Positions 32,959 through 40,416 of a stretch of DNA of 41,423 bases are shown in pieces. Source of the stretch: Bog-756 sp036513075 (GTDB lineage Bacteria > Actinomycetota > Acidimicrobiia > Acidimicrobiales > RAAP-2); NCBI GenBank assembly GCA_036513075.1, contig DATBZS010000052.1, forward strand, positions 1 to 41,423, read 5' to 3'. Positions within the stretch are counted from its first letter, which is position 1. Each line of letters begins with the position of its first letter. The translations under genes and the position numbers were made by a program. Under the pieces are notes generated by a model. It did not search any database. It was not told where the DNA came from and saw nothing but the letters and a program-made list of their open reading frames with translations.

Positions 32959-33312
32959 TCAGGACCGGTTGGCGTGGTCGATGCAGAACCGGGTGGCCGG
33001 CATCGCCTCGAGCCGGGCCGGGCTGATGGCCTCACCGTCGACCTCGCACCGGCCGTAGGTGCCGTCGTCGAGGCGCATGATGGCCGCGTGGACCTCCTCG
33101 AGGGTGTCCTTGAGCTTGCCGGCCAGTGCCTCGGCCTCGCCCCGCTCGGCCGTCACCTGGCTGGTGTCGGCGAAATTGGCGTCGTAGTCGAGTCCGGTTT
33201 TGCCGTGGTCGAAACCGAGCTCCGACAGCTCCCCCTCCAGGTTCGTCTGCTCGATAAGCAGCAGGCTCCGGTAGTCGGTGGCAGGCGCGTCAGTGGGGGT
33301 CTCGCTCGGCAT
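32959..33312 (-). CDS. TraR/DksA-type protein with altered zinc finger
   Basis: 117 residues from ATG 33312. Residues ~15-80 form a long helical hairpin (coiled coil) with acidic residues, then the DksA/TraR C-terminal motif YGRCEVDGEAISPARLEAMPATRFCIDH. In classic members this is C-x2-C ... C-x2-C; here it reads C-x2-D ... C-x2-H, so only two Cys remain and Asp/His would have to complete any zinc site. Such proteins bind RNA polymerase through its secondary channel. This variant is common in Actinobacteria and its activity is unclear. TAACAT ends 7 nt before the ATG. Confidence 0.85.
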   Translation of the reverse strand: MPSETPTDAPATDYRSLLLIEQTNLEGELSELGFDHGKTGLDYDANFADTSQVTAERGEAEALAGKLKDTLEEVHAAIMRLDDGTYGRCEVDGEAISPARLEAMPATRFCIDHANRS

Positions 33313-33319
33313 CCTGGCA

Positions 33320-33325
33320 ATGTTA
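33320..33325 (-). promoter_or_regulatory. -10-like TAACAT, putative leaderless promoter
   Basis: On the minus strand TAACAT ends 7 nt before ATG 33312. It also contains the TAA stop codon of xerD, so it could be coincidence; its spacing matches the other leaderless candidates. Confidence 0.35.
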
Positions 33326-34255
33326 CCCGGCCCCGCGCCTACCAGCCCGCGGGTGGGCCCGCAGGTAGGACGCCCGGAGATGGTCCTGACTGAGCCGGGT
33401 GTAGAGCTGGGTGGTGGCGATGGAGACGTGACCGAGCACCTCTTGGACCACCCGGATGTCCGCGCCGTGGGCCAGCATGTGGCTGGCGCACGAATGGCGC
33501 AGGACGTGGGGGCTGACCACGTCCCCGAGCCCGACGCGCTCGGCCCGGCCCTGGACTGCGGCCCAGGCTCCCTGGCGCGACAGGCGGGCGCCCCGGACAT
33601 TGAGGAACACCGCCTCTGCGTCCGACCGGCGAACGAATCGCTCGGGGGCCATGCGGGGGCGCCCCGAGGGGCCGAGCCACCGGTCGAGGGCCCCGTGGGC
33701 GTGGGAGCCGAGCGGCACCAAGCGCTCCTTCGATCCTTTGCCGAATACCCGCAGCATGCCGTCGTCGCCGGTCATGTCCATCAGCGACAGGCCCACCACC
33801 TCGCTGATGCGGGCCCCCGTGCCGTAGAGGACCTCGAGTAGGGCCCGGTCCCGCAGGTCGACCGGCTCCACCCCGTCGACCGACTCGATCAGGCCGATGA
33901 TCTGGGACTCCTCCAGCGCCTTGGGAAGCCGCCGGGGCAGTTTGGGGGACCGCACGTCGGCCGTCGGGTCGGCGCTGATGGTCCCCTCCCCCACCCAGAA
34001 CCGGTAGAGGCCCCGCAGGGCGGTGGTGGCCCGGGCGAGCGACGCGGGGTTCCGACCTGCAGCCCGAAGATCGGCCAGGTAGCGCTCGAGGTCTCCGGGG
34101 GTGGCGGCAGCCTCGTCGACTTCGTGCTCGGCCGCCCACTCTTCATAGGTGGCGAGGTCGCGGCGATAGGCGGTCAGGGTGTTACGCGAGCGACCCTTCT
34201 CCACCGACAGCCAGGACAGGTACTCCTCGGCGTCCGGTGACAGATCCTCGGGCAA
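33323..34255 (-). CDS. xerD: Tyrosine recombinase XerD
   Basis: 310 residues. The N-terminal SAM-like core-binding domain (EYLSWLSVEKGRSRNTLTAYRRDL) is followed by the catalytic domain with the complete active set: Arg in YGTGARISEVVGL, Lys in GKGSKER, His-x-x-Arg in HVLRHSCASHML, His in LGHVSIATTQLYT and the Tyr nucleophile there. XerC/XerD resolve chromosome dimers at dif with FtsK. The start is TTG 34255, 8 nt after the NUDIX stop; there is no ATG or GTG in range. Same place as Rv1701 in M. tuberculosis. Confidence 0.95.
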   Translation of the reverse strand: MPEDLSPDAEEYLSWLSVEKGRSRNTLTAYRRDLATYEEWAAEHEVDEAAATPGDLERYLADLRAAGRNPASLARATTALRGLYRFWVGEGTISADPTADVRSPKLPRRLPKALEESQIIGLIESVDGVEPVDLRDRALLEVLYGTGARISEVVGLSLMDMTGDDGMLRVFGKGSKERLVPLGSHAHGALDRWLGPSGRPRMAPERFVRRSDAEAVFLNVRGARLSRQGAWAAVQGRAERVGLGDVVSPHVLRHSCASHMLAHGADIRVVQEVLGHVSIATTQLYTRLSQDHLRASYLRAHPRAGRRGAG

Positions 34256-34263
34256 CGTCGCGT

Positions 34264-34851
34264 TCAGCCCCTGATGGCCAGCCGGCGCACGGCCAGGCCG
34301 ACGCCGAGAATGGTGGAAGCGTCGATGATCGAACCGTCGTCCACCATGGCGTCGAAGCGCTCGAGGGGGACTTCGACGACCTTCATGAACCGCTCCTCGG
34401 CACCCTGACGGTTCACGGCGACCGAGCGGAGCCCGGTGGCCAGATAGATGTTGGTGTACTCATCGCAGAAGCCCGGGGTGATGGCCGTGCGGGTAAGGAG
34501 GTCGAGCCCGTCGGTCTCGTAACCGACCTCCTCGGCCAGCTCCCGGCGGGCCGTCTCCTCGAGCGCTTCCCCCGAGACGTCGCACGTGCCGGCCGGGATC
34601 TCGAGCAGCCACCGGTCGACGGCCGGACGGTACTGATGGACCAGCACCACGGTCCGCCGCTCCGTGACGGCCACCACGGCCACCGCACCCGGATGACGCA
34701 CGATGTCGCGCTCGAAGGGAACCCCGTCAGGATCGAGGAACGTGGCCCGCTGCACCCGGATGAACCAGCCGCGGTGGACGGTCTCCTCACCTAGTGGCGT
34801 GAAGTTGGGGAGATCAGTGCCGGGCGCGTCCCCGGCCTCAGCCGACGGCAC
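34264..34851 (-). CDS. NUDIX hydrolase (ADP-ribose pyrophosphatase-like)
   Basis: 195 residues. The Nudix box is intact in AGTCDVSGEALEETARREL followed by AEEVGY, with the metal-binding REL-xEE-G. Pro residues in LEIPAGT and the TPGFCDEYTNIYLA loop are typical of ADP-ribose pyrophosphatases, which split ADP-ribose into AMP and ribose-5-phosphate. The start (34851) overlaps the end of pyrG by 14 nt. It corresponds by position to Rv1700. Substrate not certain; other nucleoside diphosphate sugars are possible. Confidence 0.93.
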   Translation of the reverse strand: MPSAEAGDAPGTDLPNFTPLGEETVHRGWFIRVQRATFLDPDGVPFERDIVRHPGAVAVVAVTERRTVVLVHQYRPAVDRWLLEIPAGTCDVSGEALEETARRELAEEVGYETDGLDLLTRTAITPGFCDEYTNIYLATGLRSVAVNRQGAEERFMKVVEVPLERFDAMVDDGSIIDASTILGVGLAVRRLAIRG

Positions 34852-36517
34852 CGATGTCGATCAGGTGCGGGTCCCGGCCCTCGGCCCGGGCCAGAGCGGC
34901 GCCGACCAGCTCCCGGAACAGCGGGTGGGGCTGGTCGGGGCGGCTCTTGAACTCGGGATGGGCCTGGGTCCCGACCCAGAACGGGTGGCCCGGGAGCTCG
35001 ATAAACTCGACCAGCCGGCCGTCGGGCGAGACGCCGGAACAGACCAGACCGGCTGCTTCGAGATGCCCGCGGTAGCGGGGATTCACCTCGTAGCGGTGGC
35101 GGTGGCGCTCGGACACCACTACGTCGCCATAGGCCCGGGCCACCTGGGAGTCCGGCAGCAATCGGGCGTCATAGGAACCGAGCCGCATCGTCCCGCCCTT
35201 GTCGGACACCTCGACCTGATCGTCCATGAGGTCGACGACCGGGTGTCGGGTGGTGGCCTCGAACTCGCGCGAGTTGGCGCCCTCGAGTCCGGCCAGCGAC
35301 CGGGCCACCTCGATGATCATCACTTGCAGTCCGAGGCACAGCCCGAGCAACGGCAGTTCGTGTTCGCGGGCGAATCGGGCGGCGGCGATCTTGCCCTCGA
35401 CGCCGCGCTCGCCGAATCCGCCGGGGATCACCAGTCCGTCGAAGCCACGCAGCCCGTCGCGCTCCAACAGGTCGGGCACGGTGGCGGCCTGGACCCACTC
35501 GATCTCGACCTTGGCCCCGTGGTGGAAGCCCGCATGGCGGAGCGACTCGACCACCGACAGGTAGGCGTCGGGCAGGTCGACGTACTTGCCGATGATGCCG
35601 ATCCGCACGGGACGCACGGCGGCGGCCACCTGCTCGACGAGGCGCTCCCAACGGACCAGGTCGATCGGATGGTCGGCCCCGTCGATCTCCAGGACGTCGA
35701 GCAGGAAGCTGTCGAGCCCCTCTTCGTGCAACACCAGCGGGATCTGGTAGATGTTGTCGGCGTCGATACAGGACACCACCGCCTGCATCGGGACGTCGCA
35801 CAACAGCGAGATCTTGCGCTTCAGGTCCTCCGAGATCATCCGGTCCGACCGGCAGACGATCACGTCGGGCTGGATGCCCTGACTGCGGAGGTCGGTCACC
35901 GAGTGCTGGGTCGGCTTGGTCTTCTGCTCCCCCGACGGCCGCAGGTACGGCACCAGGGTCAGGTGGACGTAGGCCACGTTGGCCCGACCGACATCACGGC
36001 GGAACTGCCGGATGGCCTCGATGAACGGCAGGATCTCGATGTCACCGACGGTGCCGCCGATCTCCACGATGACCACGTCGACACCGGTCTGGCCGAGCTT
36101 GTGGATGTGGTTCTTGATCTCGTCGGTGATGTGCGGGATCACCTGGACGGTCTTGCCCAGGTAGTCGCCCCGGCGCTCCTTGGCGATGACCGACGAATAG
36201 ATCCGCCCGGTGGTGGCGTTCGAGCCTTTGTGCAGGTTCTCGTCGATGAACCGCTCGTAGTGACCGAGGTCGAGGTCCGTCTCTCCGCCGTCCTCGGTGA
36301 CGAAGACCTCGCCGTGCTCGAATGGATTCATGGTGCCCGGATCCACGTTGATGTAGGGGTCGAGCTTGCACATGGTGACCTTCAGGCCACGGCATTTGAG
36401 GAGGCGACCGAGCGAGGAAGCGGTGAGTCCCTTGCCAAGCGACGAGGACACCCCGCCGGTAAAGAAGATGTACTTGGTCTGTCGCTCACTCACGTCGGGG
36501 CCATCCACATCGGGCAC
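34838..36517 (-). CDS. pyrG: CTP synthase
   Basis: 559 residues, full length. The N-terminal amidoligase domain has FFTGGVSSSLGKGLTASSLG (ATP loop), then PYINVDPGTMNPFEHGEVFV and EIGGTVGDIE. The glutaminase domain after ~residue 295 carries GGFGERG, the nucleophile Cys in LLGLCLGLQ, and the catalytic His/Glu in QAHPEFKSRP. It makes CTP from UTP, ATP and glutamine. Start is GTG 36517; TAGCCT ends exactly 6 nt upstream and there is no ribosome site, pointing to a leaderless transcript. It leads pyrG-NUDIX-xerD. Confidence 0.97.
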   Translation of the reverse strand: MPDVDGPDVSERQTKYIFFTGGVSSSLGKGLTASSLGRLLKCRGLKVTMCKLDPYINVDPGTMNPFEHGEVFVTEDGGETDLDLGHYERFIDENLHKGSNATTGRIYSSVIAKERRGDYLGKTVQVIPHITDEIKNHIHKLGQTGVDVVIVEIGGTVGDIEILPFIEAIRQFRRDVGRANVAYVHLTLVPYLRPSGEQKTKPTQHSVTDLRSQGIQPDVIVCRSDRMISEDLKRKISLLCDVPMQAVVSCIDADNIYQIPLVLHEEGLDSFLLDVLEIDGADHPIDLVRWERLVEQVAAAVRPVRIGIIGKYVDLPDAYLSVVESLRHAGFHHGAKVEIEWVQAATVPDLLERDGLRGFDGLVIPGGFGERGVEGKIAAARFAREHELPLLGLCLGLQVMIIEVARSLAGLEGANSREFEATTRHPVVDLMDDQVEVSDKGGTMRLGSYDARLLPDSQVARAYGDVVVSERHRHRYEVNPRYRGHLEAAGLVCSGVSPDGRLVEFIELPGHPFWVGTQAHPEFKSRPDQPHPLFRELVGAALARAEGRDPHLIDIGAVG

Positions 36518-36523
36518 TCGCTG

Positions 36524-36529
36524 AGGCTA
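36524..36529 (-). promoter_or_regulatory. -10-like TAGCCT, leaderless promoter of pyrG
   Basis: On the minus strand TAGCCT ends exactly 6 nt before GTG 36517. This is the same hexamer and distance as for ispH and the DUF512 gene. No -35 is clear. Confidence 0.55.
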
Positions 36530-36575
36530 CCGGAAGGTGCGAGGTCGGCGTGCGGACCCTGTACGTTCACGGACC

Positions 36576-38192
36576 CTATGGGCGGGCCCGGGCCCGGGGA
36601 CCGAGCAGCTCGCGGGCGTGCCGGTGGGCGGCCACGCTGTCGGGGCTGCCCGACAGCATCCGGCTGATCTCGATGACCCGCCCGTCCGGGTCGAGCACGT
36701 AGACCTCCGAGCGCGTGCGGCCGTCGCTCTCCACCTTACGCACCTCGATCTGATGGTCCGCCTGGGCGGCCACCTGGGCCAGATGGGTGACCACCAGCAC
36801 CTGGGCGTAGTGGCCGAGTCCGGCCAGTGCGGTGCCCACCGCGATGGCGGCCTTGCCCCCCACCCCGGCGTCCACCTCGTCGAAGACCAGCACCCCGGGG
36901 GCATCGGTCAGGGCCAGGCGGACGGCCAGCATGGTGCGGGACAACTCGCCCCCCGACGCCGCTTTGGCGATCGGCTGGGCCGGCTCGCCGGGGTTGGCGG
37001 CGAGTTCGAAGGACACGTCGTCGCCGCTGCCGTCGCCGCCCACCGCGATGGTGAACCGGGCCGAGGGCATGGCCAGGTCGTGCAGGGTCGTTTCGATCTC
37101 CGAGGCCAACAACGGAGCCGTAACCTGTCGTGCCCGGAGGACCCCGGCCTCCTCGCCGGCCACGTCGGCCCGGGCCCGGGTGATCTCGCCGTCGAGGGCG
37201 GCGGCCCGTGACGACTCGGCGGCCAGGGCGGCCAGCCGGGACCGTCCCTCCACGGCGAATTGCACGACTTCGTCGAGAGTGGGCCCGTACTTGCGCTTCA
37301 GTTCGTGGAACAGCTGGCGGCGGGACCGGACCTCCCCGAGCCGGACGGGGTCGTCCTCCCAGGTCTCCACCACCGTCCGCAGGTCGGCGGCAAGATCGGC
37401 GACGTCGGCCATGACCCCTCGGACCCGCTGGTCGAGGTCCTCCAGCGCCGGTCCAGTCAGGGCCCCTGACGCCTCGGCCAGCCGGTCCACCGCGCTCCCC
37501 CGCCCCGCTCCTCCGTCGTCACCAGTCAGGAGGCCCAATGCAGTGGCCGCCGCGGCGCGATGGGCGGACGCCTCGGCCAACCGCTCCTCCTCGGCTTCCA
37601 CTGCTTCCTCCTCGTCGGCCGAGGTGATGCCGGCGGCCTCGATCTCTTCCACCTGAAAGGCCAGAACCTCGGCCTCTCGGCTCCGCTGCCGGGCGTCGCC
37701 ACCGAGACCCTCGGCCTCGCGGAGCAGAGCCGCCAGCCGGGACCGGGTGGCCAACATGGCGCCGGTGTCGATCGAACCGAACGCGTCGAGGGCGCGGCGT
37801 TGGGCTTCGGGGACCGCCAATGCCCGGTGCTGGTGCTGGCCGTGCAGCTCGAGCAGTCCGCCGGCCGCCTCGGCCAACGCACCGAGCGGCACCATGCGCC
37901 CGTCGACCCAGGCCTTCGACCGACCTTCACGGGCGACGGTGCGGGCCAGGACGGTCTCGTCGTCGCCGTCGACATCACAGAAGCGCGCTTCGACCAGCGC
38001 CTCTTCGGCGCCGGCCCGCACCACAGCCGGGTCGGCCCGGCCGCCGAGCAGCAGGGTGAGGGCCCCGACGAGCAGCGTCTTGCCGGTGCCCGTCTCGCCG
38101 GTCAGAGCGGTCATACCGGGACCCAGCCCCACGGTGACATCGTCGATCACCCCGAGGTCGCGCACGTGGAGCTCGACCAGCATGCGACCCAT
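36576..38192 (-). CDS. recN: DNA repair protein RecN
   Basis: 538 residues from ATG 38192, chosen because AGGGG lies 5 nt upstream; ATG 38183 is the alternative. It is an SMC-like ATPase: Walker A GETGTGKTLL near residue 32-41, a long acidic coiled-coil middle (EEEAVEAEEERLAEASAH), then ABC signature KAASGGELSRTM, Walker B VLVFDEVDAGVGG and the H-loop VVTHLAQVA. RecN acts early in recombinational repair of double-strand breaks. It follows nadK by 8 nt. The steA and mctB genes that lie between recN and pyrG in mycobacteria are absent. Confidence 0.95.
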   Translation of the reverse strand: MGRMLVELHVRDLGVIDDVTVGLGPGMTALTGETGTGKTLLVGALTLLLGGRADPAVVRAGAEEALVEARFCDVDGDDETVLARTVAREGRSKAWVDGRMVPLGALAEAAGGLLELHGQHQHRALAVPEAQRRALDAFGSIDTGAMLATRSRLAALLREAEGLGGDARQRSREAEVLAFQVEEIEAAGITSADEEEAVEAEEERLAEASAHRAAAATALGLLTGDDGGAGRGSAVDRLAEASGALTGPALEDLDQRVRGVMADVADLAADLRTVVETWEDDPVRLGEVRSRRQLFHELKRKYGPTLDEVVQFAVEGRSRLAALAAESSRAAALDGEITRARADVAGEEAGVLRARQVTAPLLASEIETTLHDLAMPSARFTIAVGGDGSGDDVSFELAANPGEPAQPIAKAASGGELSRTMLAVRLALTDAPGVLVFDEVDAGVGGKAAIAVGTALAGLGHYAQVLVVTHLAQVAAQADHQIEVRKVESDGRTRSEVYVLDPDGRVIEISRMLSGSPDSVAAHRHARELLGPRARARP

Positions 38193-38200
38193 CCGAACCC

Positions 38201-39025
38201 CTACCGGTCGGCCAGGTGGAATTTCGCACGCAGGATGGCGTGGAAGTCCCGTGATCCGAAGGTCACCAGGCGGGCTGGTCGGTCTCCCTCCCGGCAGTCG
38301 ACGGTGGCACCGGGCTCGAGGGTGGCCACGGTCAAGCCGTCGACCACCAACATGGCCGGGCGCGGACCCAGTACGTCGAGGTGGATCCGTTGGGCCGGAT
38401 CGAGCACCAGGGGTCGATCGAAGAGCATGTGGGGCGAGACCGGGGTGAGGATCAGCGCCCGGAGCCGGGGCGACAGCAACGGCCCCCGCGCCGACAGGTT
38501 GTAGGCGGTCGACCCGGTGGGTGTGGCCAACAACAGCCCGTCGGCCGCGTAGGTCACGAACGGCGTGCCATCGATGGACGCGGCAATCCGGACGGTGTGG
38601 CCGGGCACGGTCTTCTCCACCGTCGCCTCGTTGAGGGCGCACACTTCGGGCTCGACGGTGCCATCGGCCCTCGTCACGGTGACAGACATCGTCATCCGTT
38701 CCTCGACCTCGTAGCGGCCGTCGAGAAATCGCTCGAGGGCGGCCACCAGGCCCGACGGCTCCACCTCGGTGAGGTAACCGAGGAGGCCGAGGTTGACACC
38801 GAGCACCGGTACCGAGGTGGCCACGGCGCTGTTCACCGAGCGCAGCAGCGTGCCGTCCCCGCCCAGGCTGACCAGCAGATCGACCCCCTCCAGGTCGAGC
38901 CGACGGTCCGCCATCAGCGAGCGCACGGTCTCATGGCCCCGCGCGGCCAGCCAGTCCTCGGCCCGGTCGGCGAGGGCATCGGCCTCGGGCCGGTTGGGGC
39001 GGACGGCGAAGGCGAACCGGGCCAT
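38201..39025 (-). CDS. nadK: NAD kinase
   Basis: 274 residues. It phosphorylates NAD to NADP with ATP or polyphosphate. The diagnostic motif GGDGT (Gly55-Thr59, in LVSLGGDGTLLR) and the NE/D motif (ALNEATVEK) are present, followed by the substrate loop TPTGSTAYNLSARGPLL. Length and order are typical. It starts 3 nt downstream of the tlyA stop and is followed by recN, the conserved tlyA-nadK-recN order of Actinobacteria (Rv1694-Rv1696). Confidence 0.96.
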   Translation of the reverse strand: MARFAFAVRPNRPEADALADRAEDWLAARGHETVRSLMADRRLDLEGVDLLVSLGGDGTLLRSVNSAVATSVPVLGVNLGLLGYLTEVEPSGLVAALERFLDGRYEVEERMTMSVTVTRADGTVEPEVCALNEATVEKTVPGHTVRIAASIDGTPFVTYAADGLLLATPTGSTAYNLSARGPLLSPRLRALILTPVSPHMLFDRPLVLDPAQRIHLDVLGPRPAMLVVDGLTVATLEPGATVDCREGDRPARLVTFGSRDFHAILRAKFHLADR

Positions 39026-39028
39026 GGC

Positions 39029-39838
39029 TCAGTCCCCGACCGGGTCCGGGTCACCGTGGACCTCGTCGACGGCGGCGTCGAGCAGGGCGGTGACGTCGGC
39101 CGCAACGGGACGGCCGGTGTGGTCGGGTGTACGGGCGTACAGGAGGAACTCCACGTTCCCGGAGTGTCCGGTCAAGGGCGACGGCATGGCCCCCATGATG
39201 ACTGCTCCGACGTCGCCAAGCGCGGTTGCCACCTCGCCGAGGGTCCGACGGTGGATCAGCGGGTCCCGGATGACGCCCCGACCACGGGAGGCCTCGACCC
39301 GACCTGCTTCGAACTGGGGCTTGACCAGGACGATGAGCGGCGAGTCGGACACGGCCACTTCACCGGTCAGGACAGGGACGGCACGGGTGGCCGAGATAAA
39401 GGACAGGTCGGCGACCACCAGGTCGACGGGTACCCCGCCGACCGTGTCGAGGGTGACACTGCGGATGTCGATGCGTTCGTGGTTGGTCACCGACGGATGG
39501 CCCCGCAGGCGGGGGTGGAGTTGTCCGTGACCGACGTCGACGGCCACTACCTGGACGGCACCCGCCTGGAGGAGGCAGTCGGTGAATCCTCCGGTGGAGG
39601 CGCCGGCGTCGAGGGCACGGAGTCCGGACGGGTCGATGGCGAACCGGTCGAGGGCGGCGCGGAGTTTCTCGCCCCCGCGGCTGACGAAAGGAGGGGGATC
39701 GCCCAGCAGCTCGATCGGCTCGGCCGGTGACACCAGGCGCGCCGGCTTGTCGGCGATGGAGCCCGACACCAGGACCACGCCCCGGGCGATCAGCTCGACG
39801 GCCTGGGGGCGGCTGTCGGCCAGTCGTCGTGCGACCAA
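39029..39838 (-). CDS. tlyA: TlyA-family 2'-O-methyltransferase / haemolysin-like rRNA methylase
   Basis: 269 residues from TTG 39838, but the coding frame continues upstream as RQRLDRALVARRLADSR, which is the normal start of the TlyA S4 domain, so the true protein probably starts at a CTG at 39874 overlapping the previous stop as CTGA. S4 domain: LADSRPQAVELIARGVVLV. The FtsJ-type methyltransferase domain has LRALDAGASTGGFTDCLLQAG (SAM loop), VVADLSFIS and LVKPQFEAGR, with K-D-K residues of the family. It methylates 2'-O positions of 16S and 23S rRNA in mycobacteria. Next in order is nadK, 3 nt later. Confidence 0.92.
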   Translation of the reverse strand: MVARRLADSRPQAVELIARGVVLVSGSIADKPARLVSPAEPIELLGDPPPFVSRGGEKLRAALDRFAIDPSGLRALDAGASTGGFTDCLLQAGAVQVVAVDVGHGQLHPRLRGHPSVTNHERIDIRSVTLDTVGGVPVDLVVADLSFISATRAVPVLTGEVAVSDSPLIVLVKPQFEAGRVEASRGRGVIRDPLIHRRTLGEVATALGDVGAVIMGAMPSPLTGHSGNVEFLLYARTPDHTGRPVAADVTALLDAAVDEVHGDPDPVGD

Positions 39839-39870
39839 CGCCCGGTCGAGGCGTTGGCGTGCAGGAGGCG

Positions 39871-40356
39871 TCAGTCGGCCGACCCGGGAGCGGTGGGAGC
39901 GGCGGGGGGCGTCGCCGGCACGGCTTTCTTGGCTGGCGCCTTCTTGGCCGCAGCCTTCTTCTTGGCCGGGGCCTTCTTGGCTGCCGACTTCTTGGCCGGA
40001 GCCTTCTTAGCCGCCGCTTTCTTCTTGGCCGGAGCCTTCTTCTTGACCGGAGCCTTCTTGGCGGTAGTGCTCGAACGGCCGAGCAGGGCGGCCACCTGGT
40101 TGGCCAGGTCCTCCAAGCTGGTGATGCCGACGGCGCCCAGCTGGCGCGATACCTCGGAGCGGACGTGGGAGACGATCACCTCGGTGCCCTGGCGCCCGCG
40201 CTCGAGCAGCTCCTCGACCCTGGCCTTGGCCTCATCGGTCTGGATGTCGCCGTTCTTCACGAGCTCGGACACGAGCTCCTCGGCCTTCTTGCGGGTCATG
40301 TTGGTGAAGGCGATGCCGGCGTCGATGTACCGCTGGATGTTGTCGTTTGTAGCCAT
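39871..40356 (-). CDS. Phasin-like protein with histone-H1-like lysine/alanine tail
   Basis: 161 residues in two parts. Residues 1-~93 (YIDAGIAFTNMTRKKAEELV, KARVEELLERGRQGTEVIVSHVRSEV) are amphipathic helices like the phasin / PHA-granule regulator family (COG3937-like). Residues ~98-148 are a tandem run of (A/V)KK(A)PAKK(K/S)A units, as in histone H1-like and HupB tails, and would bind DNA or RNA without sequence specificity. A similar fusion is known in PhaF, which ties granules to the nucleoid. It replaces Rv1693 in the tlyA operon. The start has TAGGAT 6 nt upstream. No PHA synthase is in the window, so granule binding is inferred only. Confidence 0.75.
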   Translation of the reverse strand: MATNDNIQRYIDAGIAFTNMTRKKAEELVSELVKNGDIQTDEAKARVEELLERGRQGTEVIVSHVRSEVSRQLGAVGITSLEDLANQVAALLGRSSTTAKKAPVKKKAPAKKKAAAKKAPAKKSAAKKAPAKKKAAAKKAPAKKAVPATPPAAPTAPGSAD

Positions 40357-40362
40357 GGACCC

Positions 40363-40391
40363 ATCCTACCTGGAGTGCTTGCTGAGAGCAA
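40363..40391 (-). promoter_or_regulatory. TTGCTC-N17-TAGGAT leaderless promoter
   Basis: On the minus strand TTGCTC (40391-40386) is followed after exactly 17 nt by TAGGAT (40368-40363), which ends 6 nt before ATG 40356. Hence a transcript starting at the ATG. The spacer and -35 lie inside a perfect inverted repeat (40374-40396). Confidence 0.6.
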
Positions 40392-40396
40392 GCACT
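40374..40396. repeat. Perfect 10-bp inverted repeat, candidate operator
   Basis: AGTGCTTGCT (40374-40383) and AGCAAGCACT (40387-40396) are perfect inverses with a 3-nt centre (GAG). The repeat overlaps the -35 and spacer of the phasin-like gene's promoter, the place for a repressor site. A stem-loop terminator for the HAD gene, 21 nt upstream, is an alternative, but there is no U tract. Confidence 0.55.
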
Positions 40397-40416
40397 TTGC
40401 TAGCGCAAGGATCGCC

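Noticed and set aside
34703..36667. Long plus-strand open frame opposite pyrG
   Set aside because: Antisense shadow: repeated Val/Asp/His patterns arise from the pyrG reverse strand.
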